Shown here piece after piece: positions 1 through 7,649 of a stretch of 38,278 nucleotides of DNA. Source of the DNA: Arthrobacter sp. AK04. Its GTDB lineage: Bacteria > Actinomycetota > Actinomycetes > Actinomycetales > Micrococcaceae. The stretch is from positions 1-38,278 of the forward strand of contig NZ_JAJOMC010000046.1 in the NCBI RefSeq assembly GCF_021129155.1. Direction: 5' to 3'. A program made the position numbers and the translations under genes. How positions within the stretch are numbered: the first letter of the stretch is position 1; each line of letters begins with the position of its first letter. The notes under the pieces were generated by a model, which searched no databases, was not told where the DNA came from, and saw only the letters and a list, made by a program, of their open reading frames with translations.

Positions 1-133
1 CCCACACCCACTTGCTTATTAACTCCGCCTCCCCCTCCCGCGCTTCCCCTTTCCCACACACAACCCCACCCCCCCGCGCGCGGGGCGGGCCGCCGACCCC
101 CCCCCCCCCCCCCCCCCCCCGGAAGTGGACGGC
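1..133. other. Low-complexity contig end, probable artefact
   Basis: The first 120 bases are C-rich low-complexity sequence ending in a C homopolymer at about 99-120, directly before the secF stop codon. No coding or regulatory signal is visible. The other contig end is a long G run, the reverse complement of this one. That symmetry fits dark-cycle poly-G reads from two-colour sequencing added at both assembly ends. I treat it as non-biological. Confidence 0.75.
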
Positions 134-1156
134 TTATGCCGGGGCTGTTTCCACGGCTGAGGAGCCGGAGCCTGACCCGGCACCGGCACGCCGGTGCTCA
201 ACACGTTTAGCCTGCCTGGCGAGGTCGGGTTCGTTCTGGCGCAGCCAGGCGTACATGGGGGCCGCCACAAAGATCGTGGCCGCCGTTCCGATGAGGATAC
301 CGACGAACAGGGCGAGCGAAAGGTCGCGCAGCGTACCGGCACCCAGCAGTCCGGCACCGATGAACAGGATGGCACCCACGGGGAGGATAGCCACCATCAT
401 GGTGTTGATTGACCGGACGAGGGTCTGGTTGACGGCGAGGTTGACCTCCTCGGCGAACGTACGGCGGGTGGACGCGTCCAGGTCTGCGGTGTTCTCGCGG
501 ATCTTGTCGAAGACCACCACCGTGTCGTAGAGGGAGTAGCTGAGCACGGTCAGGAACCCGATGATCGCAGACGGAGTGACCTCGAAATCGCTGAGCGCGT
601 AGACGCCTGCGGTAATGAACATTGTCACCGCCATGCCCGCGATGGCCGAAAGCGACATCTTCCACGTGCGGAAGTACAGCGCCATCAGCACGGACGCGAG
701 CAGTACGAAGACCACCAGGCCAATCAGGGCCTGCTTGGTGACGTCCGCGCCCCAGGTAGGTCCGACGAACGTCGAGGTCACCTCATTGTCGGTGACGCCG
801 TAGGCGCTGGTGAGCCCCTCCTTGATGCGGAGCGTCTCATCGTCCGTCAGCTTGTCCGTCTGGATCCGCATGGTGGTGCCGGCGACGTTCGCCACGCGCG
901 GCACACTGCCCTGGACCACGTCAGTAACGGCCTCCTCCCCCAGTGCCGCATCGGTGGTCTGCACGTTGGAGACCGTGAATTCGGACCCGCCGCGGAACTC
1001 GATGCCGAGGTTGAAGCCGCCCTTGGCCAGCGGAATGATGATGGACAGGACAACGGCTACAGCCGCGATGATGAACCAGAGTTTCTTGGCACCTACGAAG
1101 TTGTAGGAGCGCTTTCCGGTGTAGAGCTCGTTGCCGAAGTTGGCGAAGCCTGACAT
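134..1156 (-). CDS. secF: Protein translocase subunit SecF
   Basis: SecF is an inner-membrane partner of SecD that uses the proton motive force to help preproteins leave SecYEG on the outer face. The 340-residue product has TM1 at about residues 26-45, then the family FRGGSEF motif at the start of the first extracytoplasmic domain (about 46-135). A C-terminal five-helix block follows, with the GILIGTAATIF segment near the end. Length is normal for actinobacteria, and the tail is polar (RRAGAGSGSGSS). The ATG overlaps the secD stop by one base (TAATG at 1154-1158), indicating translational coupling. It is the last gene of the yajC-secD-secF set. The C-terminus is intact although it lies next to the artefactual contig end. 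Confidence 0.97.
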   Translation of the reverse strand: MSGFANFGNELYTGKRSYNFVGAKKLWFIIAAVAVVLSIIIPLAKGGFNLGIEFRGGSEFTVSNVQTTDAALGEEAVTDVVQGSVPRVANVAGTTMRIQTDKLTDDETLRIKEGLTSAYGVTDNEVTSTFVGPTWGADVTKQALIGLVVFVLLASVLMALYFRTWKMSLSAIAGMAVTMFITAGVYALSDFEVTPSAIIGFLTVLSYSLYDTVVVFDKIRENTADLDASTRRTFAEEVNLAVNQTLVRSINTMMVAILPVGAILFIGAGLLGAGTLRDLSLALFVGILIGTAATIFVAAPMYAWLRQNEPDLARQAKRVEHRRAGAGSGSGSSAVETAPA

Positions 1157-2913
1157 TACTTGTTCTCCTTCGCTGAGGACTTCGAGGAACCCGCGAGCTG
1201 CTCCTGCTTCTCCGCCAGGCGGCGTTCGGCGATGGTCATCCTGCGTTCCGCTTCGGCGGCCGCACCGGCGTTCTTGGTACGGACAGCGGCAGGCTTGTCT
1301 GCAGGGGTGCGGACACGGCCGGCGCCGCGGTACAGCGGCACGGCTCCCAGCCGTTTCGGATCAAGGCCGGACAGCCGGTGCCCCTCGCCGAAGAACCTGG
1401 TGCGCGCCAGCATCTGGAGCGTCGGGTGGGTGAACATGAACACCACGATGAGGTCTGCAATGGCGGTCAGGCCTAGGGTGAACGCAAATCCCCGGACGTT
1501 GCCCACGGCCACGAAGTAGAGGACCAGCGCAGCCAGCAGGTTGACGGCCTTGGACGCCAGCACGGTCCGCTTGGCCCGCTTCCAGCCGTTCTCGACAGCG
1601 GAGACGAGGCCGCGGCCTTCACGGAGCTCGTCCCGGATGCGTTCGAAGTAGACGATAAAGGAGTCCGCCGTCTGTCCGATTGCCACGATGAGGCCCGCGA
1701 CGCCGGCCAGGGACAGCCGGTAGTTCTCCGTCCAGCCCAGGATGGCAATCGCCAAATACGTCAGGACGCCGGCGACCACCAGTGAAGCGATGGTCACCAA
1801 GCCGAGCGCCCGGTACTGGAACAGGGAGTAGACCACCACAAGGAGGAGGCCGATGATGCCCGCCAGGAGGCCCATGCGCAGCTGCTCACCGCCAAGGGTG
1901 GCCGAAATCTGCTGCTCGCTCTGGATCTCGAAGCTGATGGGCAGTGCACCGAAGCGCAGCTGGTCCGACAGGGCCTTGGCGCTCTGCTCGGTGAACCCGC
2001 CGGTGATCTGCGGGCGGCCGTCGGTGATGACGGCGAGGGACCGCGGAGCGGAGATGACCTGGTCATCCAGCACAATGGCGAACTGGGCCTTCGGGTCGTT
2101 GCCCGCGTCGCCGCCGGCGGCAACGTAGAACTGGTTCAGGCGTTCGGTGACCTCTTTGAACCTGGCCGTGCCTTCGTCGTCGAACTGGATGTTCACTGCC
2201 CAGTCGTTGGTGACGGCACCCTGCGCACCCTGCTGGAGCTGAAAGGAGGACGTGACGATGTTGCTTCCCTTGACCTCAACGGGACCCAGGATGTACTTGA
2301 TCGCAGGGTTCGTCTCGGAAGCCGGCTCACAGGTGACCAGCGGCTTGGCCGGGTCCGACCGTTCCCGCTCGTCCTGCGCCGGGTTGTCGCAGTCAAGGGT
2401 TTCGAACTCGCGGTAGATCTCCGCAGTGATCCAGTTGATGTCGCTGCTGTTGGCGGGTTCCGCCGTCGGCTTGGGCAGCTGGTCCTCCGGCGCCCGCTGC
2501 TCCTCCGGCACGGGCGCACCGGCACCGGCGAGCAGCACGGGCCGGAAGTTCATGTCGGCGGATGCCTGGATCAGGTCGCGCGTCTGGCTCGAGGGGGTGC
2601 CGGGAAGGCTGACCACCACATTGCGCCCGGACTGGGTGCTGATCTCTGCTTCTGCAACACCTGAACCGTCAACGCGCTGGCGGATGATCGCCACGGCCTG
2701 GTTGAGCTGTTCCTCGTTGATGTCCGAACCGCCCTCGACCTTCGGCGCCAGGATCATCTGGGTGCCGCCTTCGAGGTCCAGCGCCAGCTTGGGCGCCCAG
2801 CTTGCCTGCCCGGCAAGGGTTCCGCCGGCCAGGACGGCAGTGAGGGTGGCGAGGAGTACACCGAGCCAGACCAGGACCCTGAGGCCTGGTTTCTTGGGGC
2901 CAGTTCGTGCCAT
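1156..2913 (-). CDS. secD: Protein translocase subunit SecD
   Basis: SecD is a six-helix RND-fold membrane protein that works with SecF and YajC in late protein export. The 585-residue product has an N-terminal TM helix (about 11-31), the conserved DLEGGTQMIL motif at about 47-56, and a large extracytoplasmic region (about 57-350) with a proline-rich insertion near 120-150. The C-terminal TM block carries GQTADSFIVYFERIRDE, the signature loop between helices 4 and 5. A basic, alanine-rich coiled cytoplasmic tail (about 525-585) is typical of actinobacterial SecD. A modest AGAAAGA-like purine tract (GAGAAAGA) precedes the ATG. It is separated from yajC by 100 bp containing a perfect 10-bp hairpin. 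Confidence 0.97.
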   Translation of the reverse strand: MARTGPKKPGLRVLVWLGVLLATLTAVLAGGTLAGQASWAPKLALDLEGGTQMILAPKVEGGSDINEEQLNQAVAIIRQRVDGSGVAEAEISTQSGRNVVVSLPGTPSSQTRDLIQASADMNFRPVLLAGAGAPVPEEQRAPEDQLPKPTAEPANSSDINWITAEIYREFETLDCDNPAQDERERSDPAKPLVTCEPASETNPAIKYILGPVEVKGSNIVTSSFQLQQGAQGAVTNDWAVNIQFDDEGTARFKEVTERLNQFYVAAGGDAGNDPKAQFAIVLDDQVISAPRSLAVITDGRPQITGGFTEQSAKALSDQLRFGALPISFEIQSEQQISATLGGEQLRMGLLAGIIGLLLVVVYSLFQYRALGLVTIASLVVAGVLTYLAIAILGWTENYRLSLAGVAGLIVAIGQTADSFIVYFERIRDELREGRGLVSAVENGWKRAKRTVLASKAVNLLAALVLYFVAVGNVRGFAFTLGLTAIADLIVVFMFTHPTLQMLARTRFFGEGHRLSGLDPKRLGAVPLYRGAGRVRTPADKPAAVRTKNAGAAAEAERRMTIAERRLAEKQEQLAGSSKSSAKENK

Positions 2914-2942
2914 TGTCGATCTTTCTCTTATTCACGGAGGAA

Positions 2943-2974
2943 CCGCCGGTGCCTGCTTGTGCTTGCACCGGCGG
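2943..2974 (-). other. Intercistronic hairpin between yajC and secD
   Basis: A perfect 10-bp inverted repeat, CCGCCGGTGC (2943-2952) and GCACCGGCGG (2965-2974), encloses a 12-nt loop. It lies 40 bases downstream of the yajC stop and 30 bases upstream of the secD start. No T-run follows on the minus strand. It is more likely an mRNA stabilising or partial-termination element that sets yajC:secDF stoichiometry than a full terminator. That role is inference. Confidence 0.45.
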
Positions 2975-3013
2975 CGGTCCGCAGCGGTAGAGGTGTTGTG
3001 GATGCAGCGGGGA

Positions 3014-3511
3014 CTAGTTGTCCTTCTTGCCCTCATCATTGAGTCGCTTCAGGGTTTCATCCGGTGTTTCGAACGGCGTTGCGGAGCTGCCGGTCTCCTG
3101 CGCGGTCAGCGACGACGCATCGTCCGGGACAGCCGGGGCGTCAGCCGCCGGAACCGCTGCCGGCTCTACGATCTTGGTGACTGCCTGGCGGTGCACGGTA
3201 GCAAGGTTGCCGGGGGAAAGCTCCAGCGTGACCTTGTTTTCCTCGTCGTCGATGTCAACGATGCGGCCGAACAGGCCAAAGCTGGTCATGACGTCGACGC
3301 CGGGGGCGAACTGTGACTGAAGCGCTGCCTGCTGCTGCTGGGTCTTCTTGTTGCGGCGGAACATCATGAAGATGAAGATGCCGAGCATCACGAACAGCAG
3401 GATCGACATGATGTCGATGCCGCCGCCGGGCTGGGTAGTGGTGGTCTGGGCAGTGATGTGTCCGAACACGGGGAAGTTCCATTCTGTACTTGCATTGAGC
3501 TGTACTTGCAT
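3014..3511 (-). CDS. yajC: Preprotein translocase subunit YajC
   Basis: YajC is a small single-pass membrane accessory of SecDF. The recognisable core is a TM helix (SILLFVMLGIFIFMMF) followed by the family signature RRNKKTQQQQ and a beta-rich cytoplasmic domain (VDVMTSFGLFGRIVDID, VTLELSPGNLATVHRQAV). An acidic, alanine-rich tail follows. The start is uncertain. The ATG at 3511 gives 165 residues; a GTG at about 3466 (VFGHITAQTTTTQ) or the ATG just before the TM helix (about 3406) would give the compact size usual for the family. The 3511 start lies in a 16-bp tandem duplication (3485-3516), which favours a downstream start. Gene identity is secure. Confidence 0.9.
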   Translation of the reverse strand: MQVQLNASTEWNFPVFGHITAQTTTTQPGGGIDIMSILLFVMLGIFIFMMFRRNKKTQQQQAALQSQFAPGVDVMTSFGLFGRIVDIDDEENKVTLELSPGNLATVHRQAVTKIVEPAAVPAADAPAVPDDASSLTAQETGSSATPFETPDETLKRLNDEGKKDN

Positions 3512-3516
3512 TGAGC
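3485..3516. repeat. 16-bp tandem duplication at the yajC 5' end
   Basis: The unit CTGTACTTGCATTGAG occurs twice back to back. On the minus strand each copy carries an ATG. Because 16 is not a multiple of three, only the upstream ATG is in frame with YajC; the downstream one opens another frame. It looks like a recent slippage duplication in the leader. Confidence 0.7.
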
Positions 3517-3681
3517 CGGTTGACAGCGCCGTCCGCTTTGAACAAGTGGCCTGGCGAAGCTGCTTGCCATCCATCCGCGGGCTGCCGGTAATGCTGCCCA
3601 CGGGAACAAAGACCCGAACGTGCCGAGCGTCATACCAGTCTAAAGGGAAAAGCTGAACGGAGCCTGCTATTGGGTTTCGGG

Positions 3682-3697
3682 GCCCGTCAGTCCGGGC
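3682..3697 (-). terminator. Small hairpin directly after ruvB
   Basis: GCCCG (3682-3686) and CGGGC (3693-3697) form a 5-bp stem with a 6-nt loop that abuts the ruvB stop codon. There is no T-tract. Because 186 bp separate ruvB from the proposed yajC start, partial termination or mRNA end protection is plausible, but the stem is short. Confidence 0.3.
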
Positions 3698-4753
3698 TCA
3701 GGCGTCGTCTTCGGCGGGCTCGAACAGGTCCAGCTGTTCCTGGGCGAAGACACCTGACGGAATGGCATAGCCAAGGTGGGTCCAGGCCGGTGCCATGGCA
3801 ATCCGGCCACGCGGGGTGCGGCCCAGGAGGCCCTCCCGGACCAGGAACGGCTCCGCCACGGTTTCCACGGTTTCGGTCTCTTCGCCGACTGCGATGGCCA
3901 GCGTGGAGAGCCCCACCGGCCCGCCGCCGAACTTGGTGATGAGGGCCTCGAGCACGGCGCGGTCAAGCCGGTCCAGGCCCTTTTTGTCCACCTCGTACAT
4001 GTCCAGCGCGGCGGACGCCGCCCTGGCGTCGATCTGGTCAATTCCGTGGACCAGGGCCCAGTCCCGGACACGGCGCAGCAGCCGGTTGGCAATGCGGGGA
4101 GTGCCGCGGGAACGACCGGCGATCTCGGAGAATCCCGCCGAGTTGACCTTGAGGTCCAGCAGGCCGGCGGAGCGCCGCAGCACGAGTTCAAGCTCCGGCA
4201 CGGAGTAGAACTCCAGGTGGCCGGTGAAGCCGAACCGGTCCCGGAGGGGTCCCGGCAGCAGGCCAGCGCGGGTGGTGGCGCCCACCAGGGTGAAGGGCGG
4301 CAGTTCGAGGGGAATTGCCGTGGCACCGGCCCCCTTGCCCACCACGATGTCCACCCGGAAATCCTCCATGGCCATGTACAGCATCTCTTCGGCCGGCCTG
4401 GACATCCGGTGGATCTCGTCAAGGAACAGGACTTCGCCCTCGGAAAGGGAGGAAAGGATGGCGGCGAGGTCCCCGGCGTGCTGGATGGCAGGGCCGCTGC
4501 TGATGCGCAGGGGCGCACTCATTTCGGACGCAACGATCATGGCAAGGGTTGTCTTGCCCAGTCCCGGCGGGCCCGAGAAGAGCACGTGGTCCGCGCTGCG
4601 CCCGCGCATCCGGGATGCCTGGAGAACCAGGGACAGCTGTTTCCGCACCCGGTGCTGGCCCACGAAGTCGTCCAGGTTCTTGGGCCGGAGCGCTGCCTCG
4701 ATGGCACGCTCCTCGGGCTCCTCCCCCGCGGCCACCAGGGACGGTTCAGCCAC
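3698..4753 (-). CDS. ruvB: Holliday junction branch migration helicase RuvB
   Basis: RuvB is the AAA+ hexameric motor that drives branch migration of Holliday junctions held by RuvA. The 351-residue product has the RuvB-N region (LRPKNLDDFVGQ at about 22-33), Walker A GPPGLGKTT (61-69) and Walker B LFLDEIHR (109-116). Sensor 1 sits in LVGATTRAGLL, and the winged-helix C-terminal domain carries GGPVGLSTLA and RTPRGR. Length is normal. It starts with GTG (4751-4753) eight bases inside the end of ruvA, so translation is coupled. It belongs to the ruvC-ruvA-ruvB set. Confidence 0.97.
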   Translation of the reverse strand: MAEPSLVAAGEEPEERAIEAALRPKNLDDFVGQHRVRKQLSLVLQASRMRGRSADHVLFSGPPGLGKTTLAMIVASEMSAPLRISSGPAIQHAGDLAAILSSLSEGEVLFLDEIHRMSRPAEEMLYMAMEDFRVDIVVGKGAGATAIPLELPPFTLVGATTRAGLLPGPLRDRFGFTGHLEFYSVPELELVLRRSAGLLDLKVNSAGFSEIAGRSRGTPRIANRLLRRVRDWALVHGIDQIDARAASAALDMYEVDKKGLDRLDRAVLEALITKFGGGPVGLSTLAIAVGEETETVETVAEPFLVREGLLGRTPRGRIAMAPAWTHLGYAIPSGVFAQEQLDLFEPAEDDA

Positions 4754-5390
4754 GGCTGCCTACGCGGTTGCCGGCCCGTGCACCGTCCTGTCCAAGCCAC
4801 CGGAGCGTGGTCCGCAGGATCTCCGGCACGTTGCCGCGGAACGAAACTTCGGGATCGTCCGCCAGTGCCTTGTCAATGCTTGAGGAGGCGTCCTTTTCCG
4901 ACCAGCCCAGGCTGGTCATGGCGGCCACCACCTGGGGCTTCCAGGCGGCTTCAGCCGGGGTGGAGGCCGCGGCCGTGCCAGCCGTGCCGTGGGGAACCAG
5001 CTTTCCGGCCAACTCCAGCACAATCCGCCCAGCGACTTTGGGGCCGATGCCGGGAACCTTCGTGAACGTCTTGCTGTCCCCGGTGTGCGCGGCCACGCGT
5101 ATCGCCTCCGGTTCGTGGACCGCCAGCACTGCCAGGGCCAGGCGCGGCCCCACCCCGCTCACACTGAGCAGGACATCGAAAACTTCACGCTCGTCGTCGG
5201 ACGCAAATCCAAAGAGCGTCAGCGAATCCTCCCGGACAATCAGGGAGGTGAAGAGCTGGCCTTCCTCGCCGGTGCGCAGCCTGCTCAGGGTCTGCGGAGT
5301 GGCGTTGACGCTCATACCCGCCCCGTTGAGGTCAATCACGGCGGTGGAAAGTCCCACATGCGCTACCGTCCCGCGAAGGAAACTGATCAA
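4746..5390 (-). CDS. ruvA: Holliday junction branch migration protein RuvA
   Basis: RuvA binds four-way junction DNA as a tetramer and loads RuvB. The 214-residue product has the N-terminal OB fold (MISFLRGTVAHV) and helix-hairpin-helix repeats in the middle (VSGVGPRLALAVLAV and VPGIGPKVAGRIVLEL, the classic GxGxK type). The C-terminal domain III (about 150-205) contacts RuvB. The start is TTG at 5388-5390, chosen because RuvA proteins almost always begin MIxxLxG. GGAG lies about 8-9 bases upstream. Its stop overlaps the ruvB start. Confidence 0.96.
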   Translation of the reverse strand: MISFLRGTVAHVGLSTAVIDLNGAGMSVNATPQTLSRLRTGEEGQLFTSLIVREDSLTLFGFASDDEREVFDVLLSVSGVGPRLALAVLAVHEPEAIRVAAHTGDSKTFTKVPGIGPKVAGRIVLELAGKLVPHGTAGTAAASTPAEAAWKPQVVAAMTSLGWSEKDASSSIDKALADDPEVSFRGNVPEILRTTLRWLGQDGARAGNRVGSRG

Positions 5391-5481
5391 GGCCTGGCTC
5401 CTGGTGTCTTTGCCGGGCTCCAGGGAGCAGGACCGGCTATCCGAACATATCTACGAATACCCTAGCAAGCAGCCAGGAGAT

Positions 5482-6060
5482 TCAGCGCGAGCGGCGCGCC
5501 TTCGCTTCGGCCTCAGCCCAGGCCCGCTGGGCCGGGGTCAGGGACGAGCTGCCCGGGCCGGTGGTAGCAACGGCGGCGCCGCTGCCCGCCCGCCAGGCGT
5601 GGGTGATGGCCAGCGCAAGGGCGTCGGCGGCGTCCGCGGGCCGCGGCGGTGCGTCAAGGCGCAGGATCTTGGTGACGAGCTTGGTCACCGCATCCTTGTT
5701 CGAGGTACCGCTGCCGGTGACGGCCGCTTTGACTTCCGACGGCGTATGCAGGGCCACCGGGATCCCCCGCCGGGCCGCCGCCGCAATCACCACCCCGGAT
5801 GCCTGGGCCACGCCCATCACGGTACTGACGTTGAGCTGGGAAAAGACCCGTTCGACGGCGAGGACGTGGGGTTCGTGGCGGTCAAGCCACTCGTCGATGG
5901 CGAGGGCGATCACCAGCAGCCTCTGGTCCAGGGTGTCCTCAGGCGACGTTCCCACTACGCCATAGGCAACCATGGTGGCCTGCCTGTTCCGTTCGACGTC
6001 CACGACGCCGATCCCGCAGCGGGTCAGGCCGGGATCCACCCCCAGGACGCGGAGCGTCAC
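5482..6060 (-). CDS. ruvC: Crossover junction endodeoxyribonuclease RuvC
   Basis: RuvC resolves Holliday junctions by symmetric nicking. The 192-residue product begins VTLRVLGVDPGLTRCG, which places the first catalytic Asp in the usual RNase H-fold position. Further acidic residues are visible in HVLAVERVFS and in the C-terminal DAADALALAITH. The GTG start at 6058-6060 gives the standard RuvC N-terminus. The frame stays open upstream, but the extra 41 residues are low-complexity and overlap yebC. The gene lies 31 bp after yebC and 91 bp before ruvA. The tail beyond about residue 165 is a poorly conserved basic extension. Confidence 0.95.
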   Translation of the reverse strand: MTLRVLGVDPGLTRCGIGVVDVERNRQATMVAYGVVGTSPEDTLDQRLLVIALAIDEWLDRHEPHVLAVERVFSQLNVSTVMGVAQASGVVIAAAARRGIPVALHTPSEVKAAVTGSGTSNKDAVTKLVTKILRLDAPPRPADAADALALAITHAWRAGSGAAVATTGPGSSSLTPAQRAWAEAEAKARRSR

Positions 6061-6091
6061 AGGCGGGAACGCCTCACGAACAGGCGGGGCC

Positions 6092-6847
6092 TCACTCAGA
6101 GTCCAGGGCGGCCTGGACGTCGTCGCTGAGGTCGGCGTTGCTGTAGACGTTCTGGACGTCGTCGAGGTCCTCCAGGGCGTCAACGAGCTTCATGAACTTC
6201 TTTGCGGCGTCCAGGTCCAGCGGCACTTCCATGGACGGAACGAATTCCGCCTCGTCGGTGTCGTACTCGATCCCTGCGTCCTTCAGGGCATCGCGGACAG
6301 CCTGCAGGTCCTTGGGGTCCGAGTGGATCTCAAAGGTGTCGCCATTGTCCTTGACTTCCTCGGCCCCGGCGTCCAGGACGGCCATCAGGACGTCGTCCTC
6401 GGTCAGGTCCTTTTTGGGCAGGGTCACCACGCCCTTGCGGCTGAAGAGGTAGCTGACCGAACCGGGATCGGCGATGGTGCCGCCGTTTCGGGAGATGGCG
6501 AGCCGGACCTCCGAGGCCGCGCGGTTCTTGTTGTCCGTCAGGCACTCGATGAGCAACGCAGAACCCTGCGGGCCGCGGCATTCGTACATGATCTCGGTGT
6601 AGTCAACCACTTCACCGGTAAGCCCGGCTCCGCGCTTGATGGCACGGTCGATGTTGTCTGCCGGCACCGAGGTCTTCTTGGCCTTGGTCACGGCGAGTTC
6701 CAGTCCGGGGTTGCCCTGGAGGTCCGGGCCGCCCATGCGCGCGGCAACTTCAATGTTCTTGATCAGCTTGGCGAACGACTTGGCGCGGCGGCTGTCGAGG
6801 ATGGCCTTCTTGTGCTTGGTCGTTGCCCATTTGGAGTGGCCTGACAT
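6092..6847 (-). CDS. YebC/PmpR-family protein (TACO1-like)
   Basis: The family has been described both as DNA-binding transcriptional regulators and as ribosome-associated factors that help translate difficult motifs. This 251-residue protein has the signature N-terminus SGHSKWATTKHKKA, the domain-1 segment KSFAKLIKNIEVAARMGG, the acidic family stretch YECRGPQGSALLIECLTDN and the C-terminal FVPSMEVPLD. Length matches family norms. A GAGGAG tract within the end of pdxT precedes the ATG. Only 3 bp separate it from the pdxT stop, so it is co-transcribed with pdxT and with ruvC downstream, the common actinobacterial order. Which molecular role applies here cannot be read from sequence. Confidence 0.95.
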   Translation of the reverse strand: MSGHSKWATTKHKKAILDSRRAKSFAKLIKNIEVAARMGGPDLQGNPGLELAVTKAKKTSVPADNIDRAIKRGAGLTGEVVDYTEIMYECRGPQGSALLIECLTDNKNRAASEVRLAISRNGGTIADPGSVSYLFSRKGVVTLPKKDLTEDDVLMAVLDAGAEEVKDNGDTFEIHSDPKDLQAVRDALKDAGIEYDTDEAEFVPSMEVPLDLDAAKKFMKLVDALEDLDDVQNVYSNADLSDDVQAALDSE

Positions 6848-6850
6848 GCT

Positions 6851-7561
6851 TTACGCTTCTCCTCTGATCATGCGGATAAAAAGTTCGTGTACGCGTTTCT
6901 CCCCAGTCACTTCCGGGTGGAAGGAGGTGGCCAGCAGGTGGCCGGAACGCACTGCAACAATTCTAGCCGTCCCCGGCAGCGGTACCGCGTGGGACGCGTG
7001 CTCCGGATCGGCGGGCTCAACCTGGGCGAGGATTTCGACGCCGGGACCAACGCGTTCCACCCACGGCCCGCGGATGAAGACGGCGTGGACCGGCGCAACA
7101 CCGGACGCGGTGGCGCTGAAATCCAGGCCCTTGAAGTCAAGGTCCGTTTCAAAGGACTCGCGCTGCCGGCCGAAAGCGTTGCGGCGGACGGTGATGTCAA
7201 GTCCACCGAAGGTCTGCTGCGGAGCCCCGGACAGGTCCGTGGCGGGATCTGCAATGTCGGTGGCAAGCAGGATCATTCCTGCGCATGAGCCATACACAGG
7301 GAGGCCTTCGGCGATGCGCTCCTGCAGCGGTTCGGCAAGATCAAAGGCGCGTGCAAGTTTGTCGATGGCGGTGGATTCGCCGCCGGGAATGATCAGCCCG
7401 TCCAGGCCGTCCAGTTCCTTGGGCCGGCGGATGCCGACGGCCTCGGCGCCCGTGTCTTCGATAGCCCGCAGGTGCTCACGGAAGTCGCCCTGGAGCGCCA
7501 GCACACCGATCCGAAGGCCGGATCCCGCGCGCGAAGAAGCAGCCGAAAGGGAATTTGTCAT
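6851..7561 (-). CDS. pdxT: Pyridoxal 5'-phosphate synthase glutaminase subunit PdxT
   Basis: PdxT hydrolyses glutamine and passes ammonia to PdxS for PLP synthesis. The 236-residue product shows the class I glutaminase triad: Cys93 in GSCAGMILLA and His215-x-Glu217 in TSFHPEV. The oxyanion-strand motif PGGEST lies at about 60. The ATG at 7561 gives the sequence GLRIGVLALQGDFREH near the N-terminus; earlier in-frame starts would invade the divergent murT promoter region. It is head of the pdxT-yebC-ruvCAB unit. Its partner pdxS lies about 6 kb away at 13408, although the two are neighbours in many genomes. Confidence 0.95.
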   Translation of the reverse strand: MTNSLSAASSRAGSGLRIGVLALQGDFREHLRAIEDTGAEAVGIRRPKELDGLDGLIIPGGESTAIDKLARAFDLAEPLQERIAEGLPVYGSCAGMILLATDIADPATDLSGAPQQTFGGLDITVRRNAFGRQRESFETDLDFKGLDFSATASGVAPVHAVFIRGPWVERVGPGVEILAQVEPADPEHASHAVPLPGTARIVAVRSGHLLATSFHPEVTGEKRVHELFIRMIRGEA

Positions 7562-7649
7562 CCATCCAGCATACGGGTGGCCCTTTACAGGGATGGGCCG
7601 TGACGGCGTCGACGGCGGTTGCATGCCTTTGCTGGGATATATTCAAAAC
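7562..7649. promoter_or_regulatory. Divergent promoter region pdxT / murT
   Basis: These 88 bases separate the pdxT and murT start codons and must hold both promoters unless either gene is read from elsewhere. On the plus strand TTGCAT at about 7619 and TATATT at about 7638 lie upstream of murT, but their spacing is short. GGGATAT provides a weak ribosome site. No strong operator is visible. Confidence 0.35.

Noticed and set aside
3776..5065. Plus-strand open frame of 429 codons
   Set aside because: It is antisense to ruvB and ruvA, which show full family motifs; long antisense frames are expected at this GC content.
6636..7649. N-terminal extension of MurT
   Set aside because: The frame stays open but this part is antisense to yebC and pdxT; family length supports the start at 7650.
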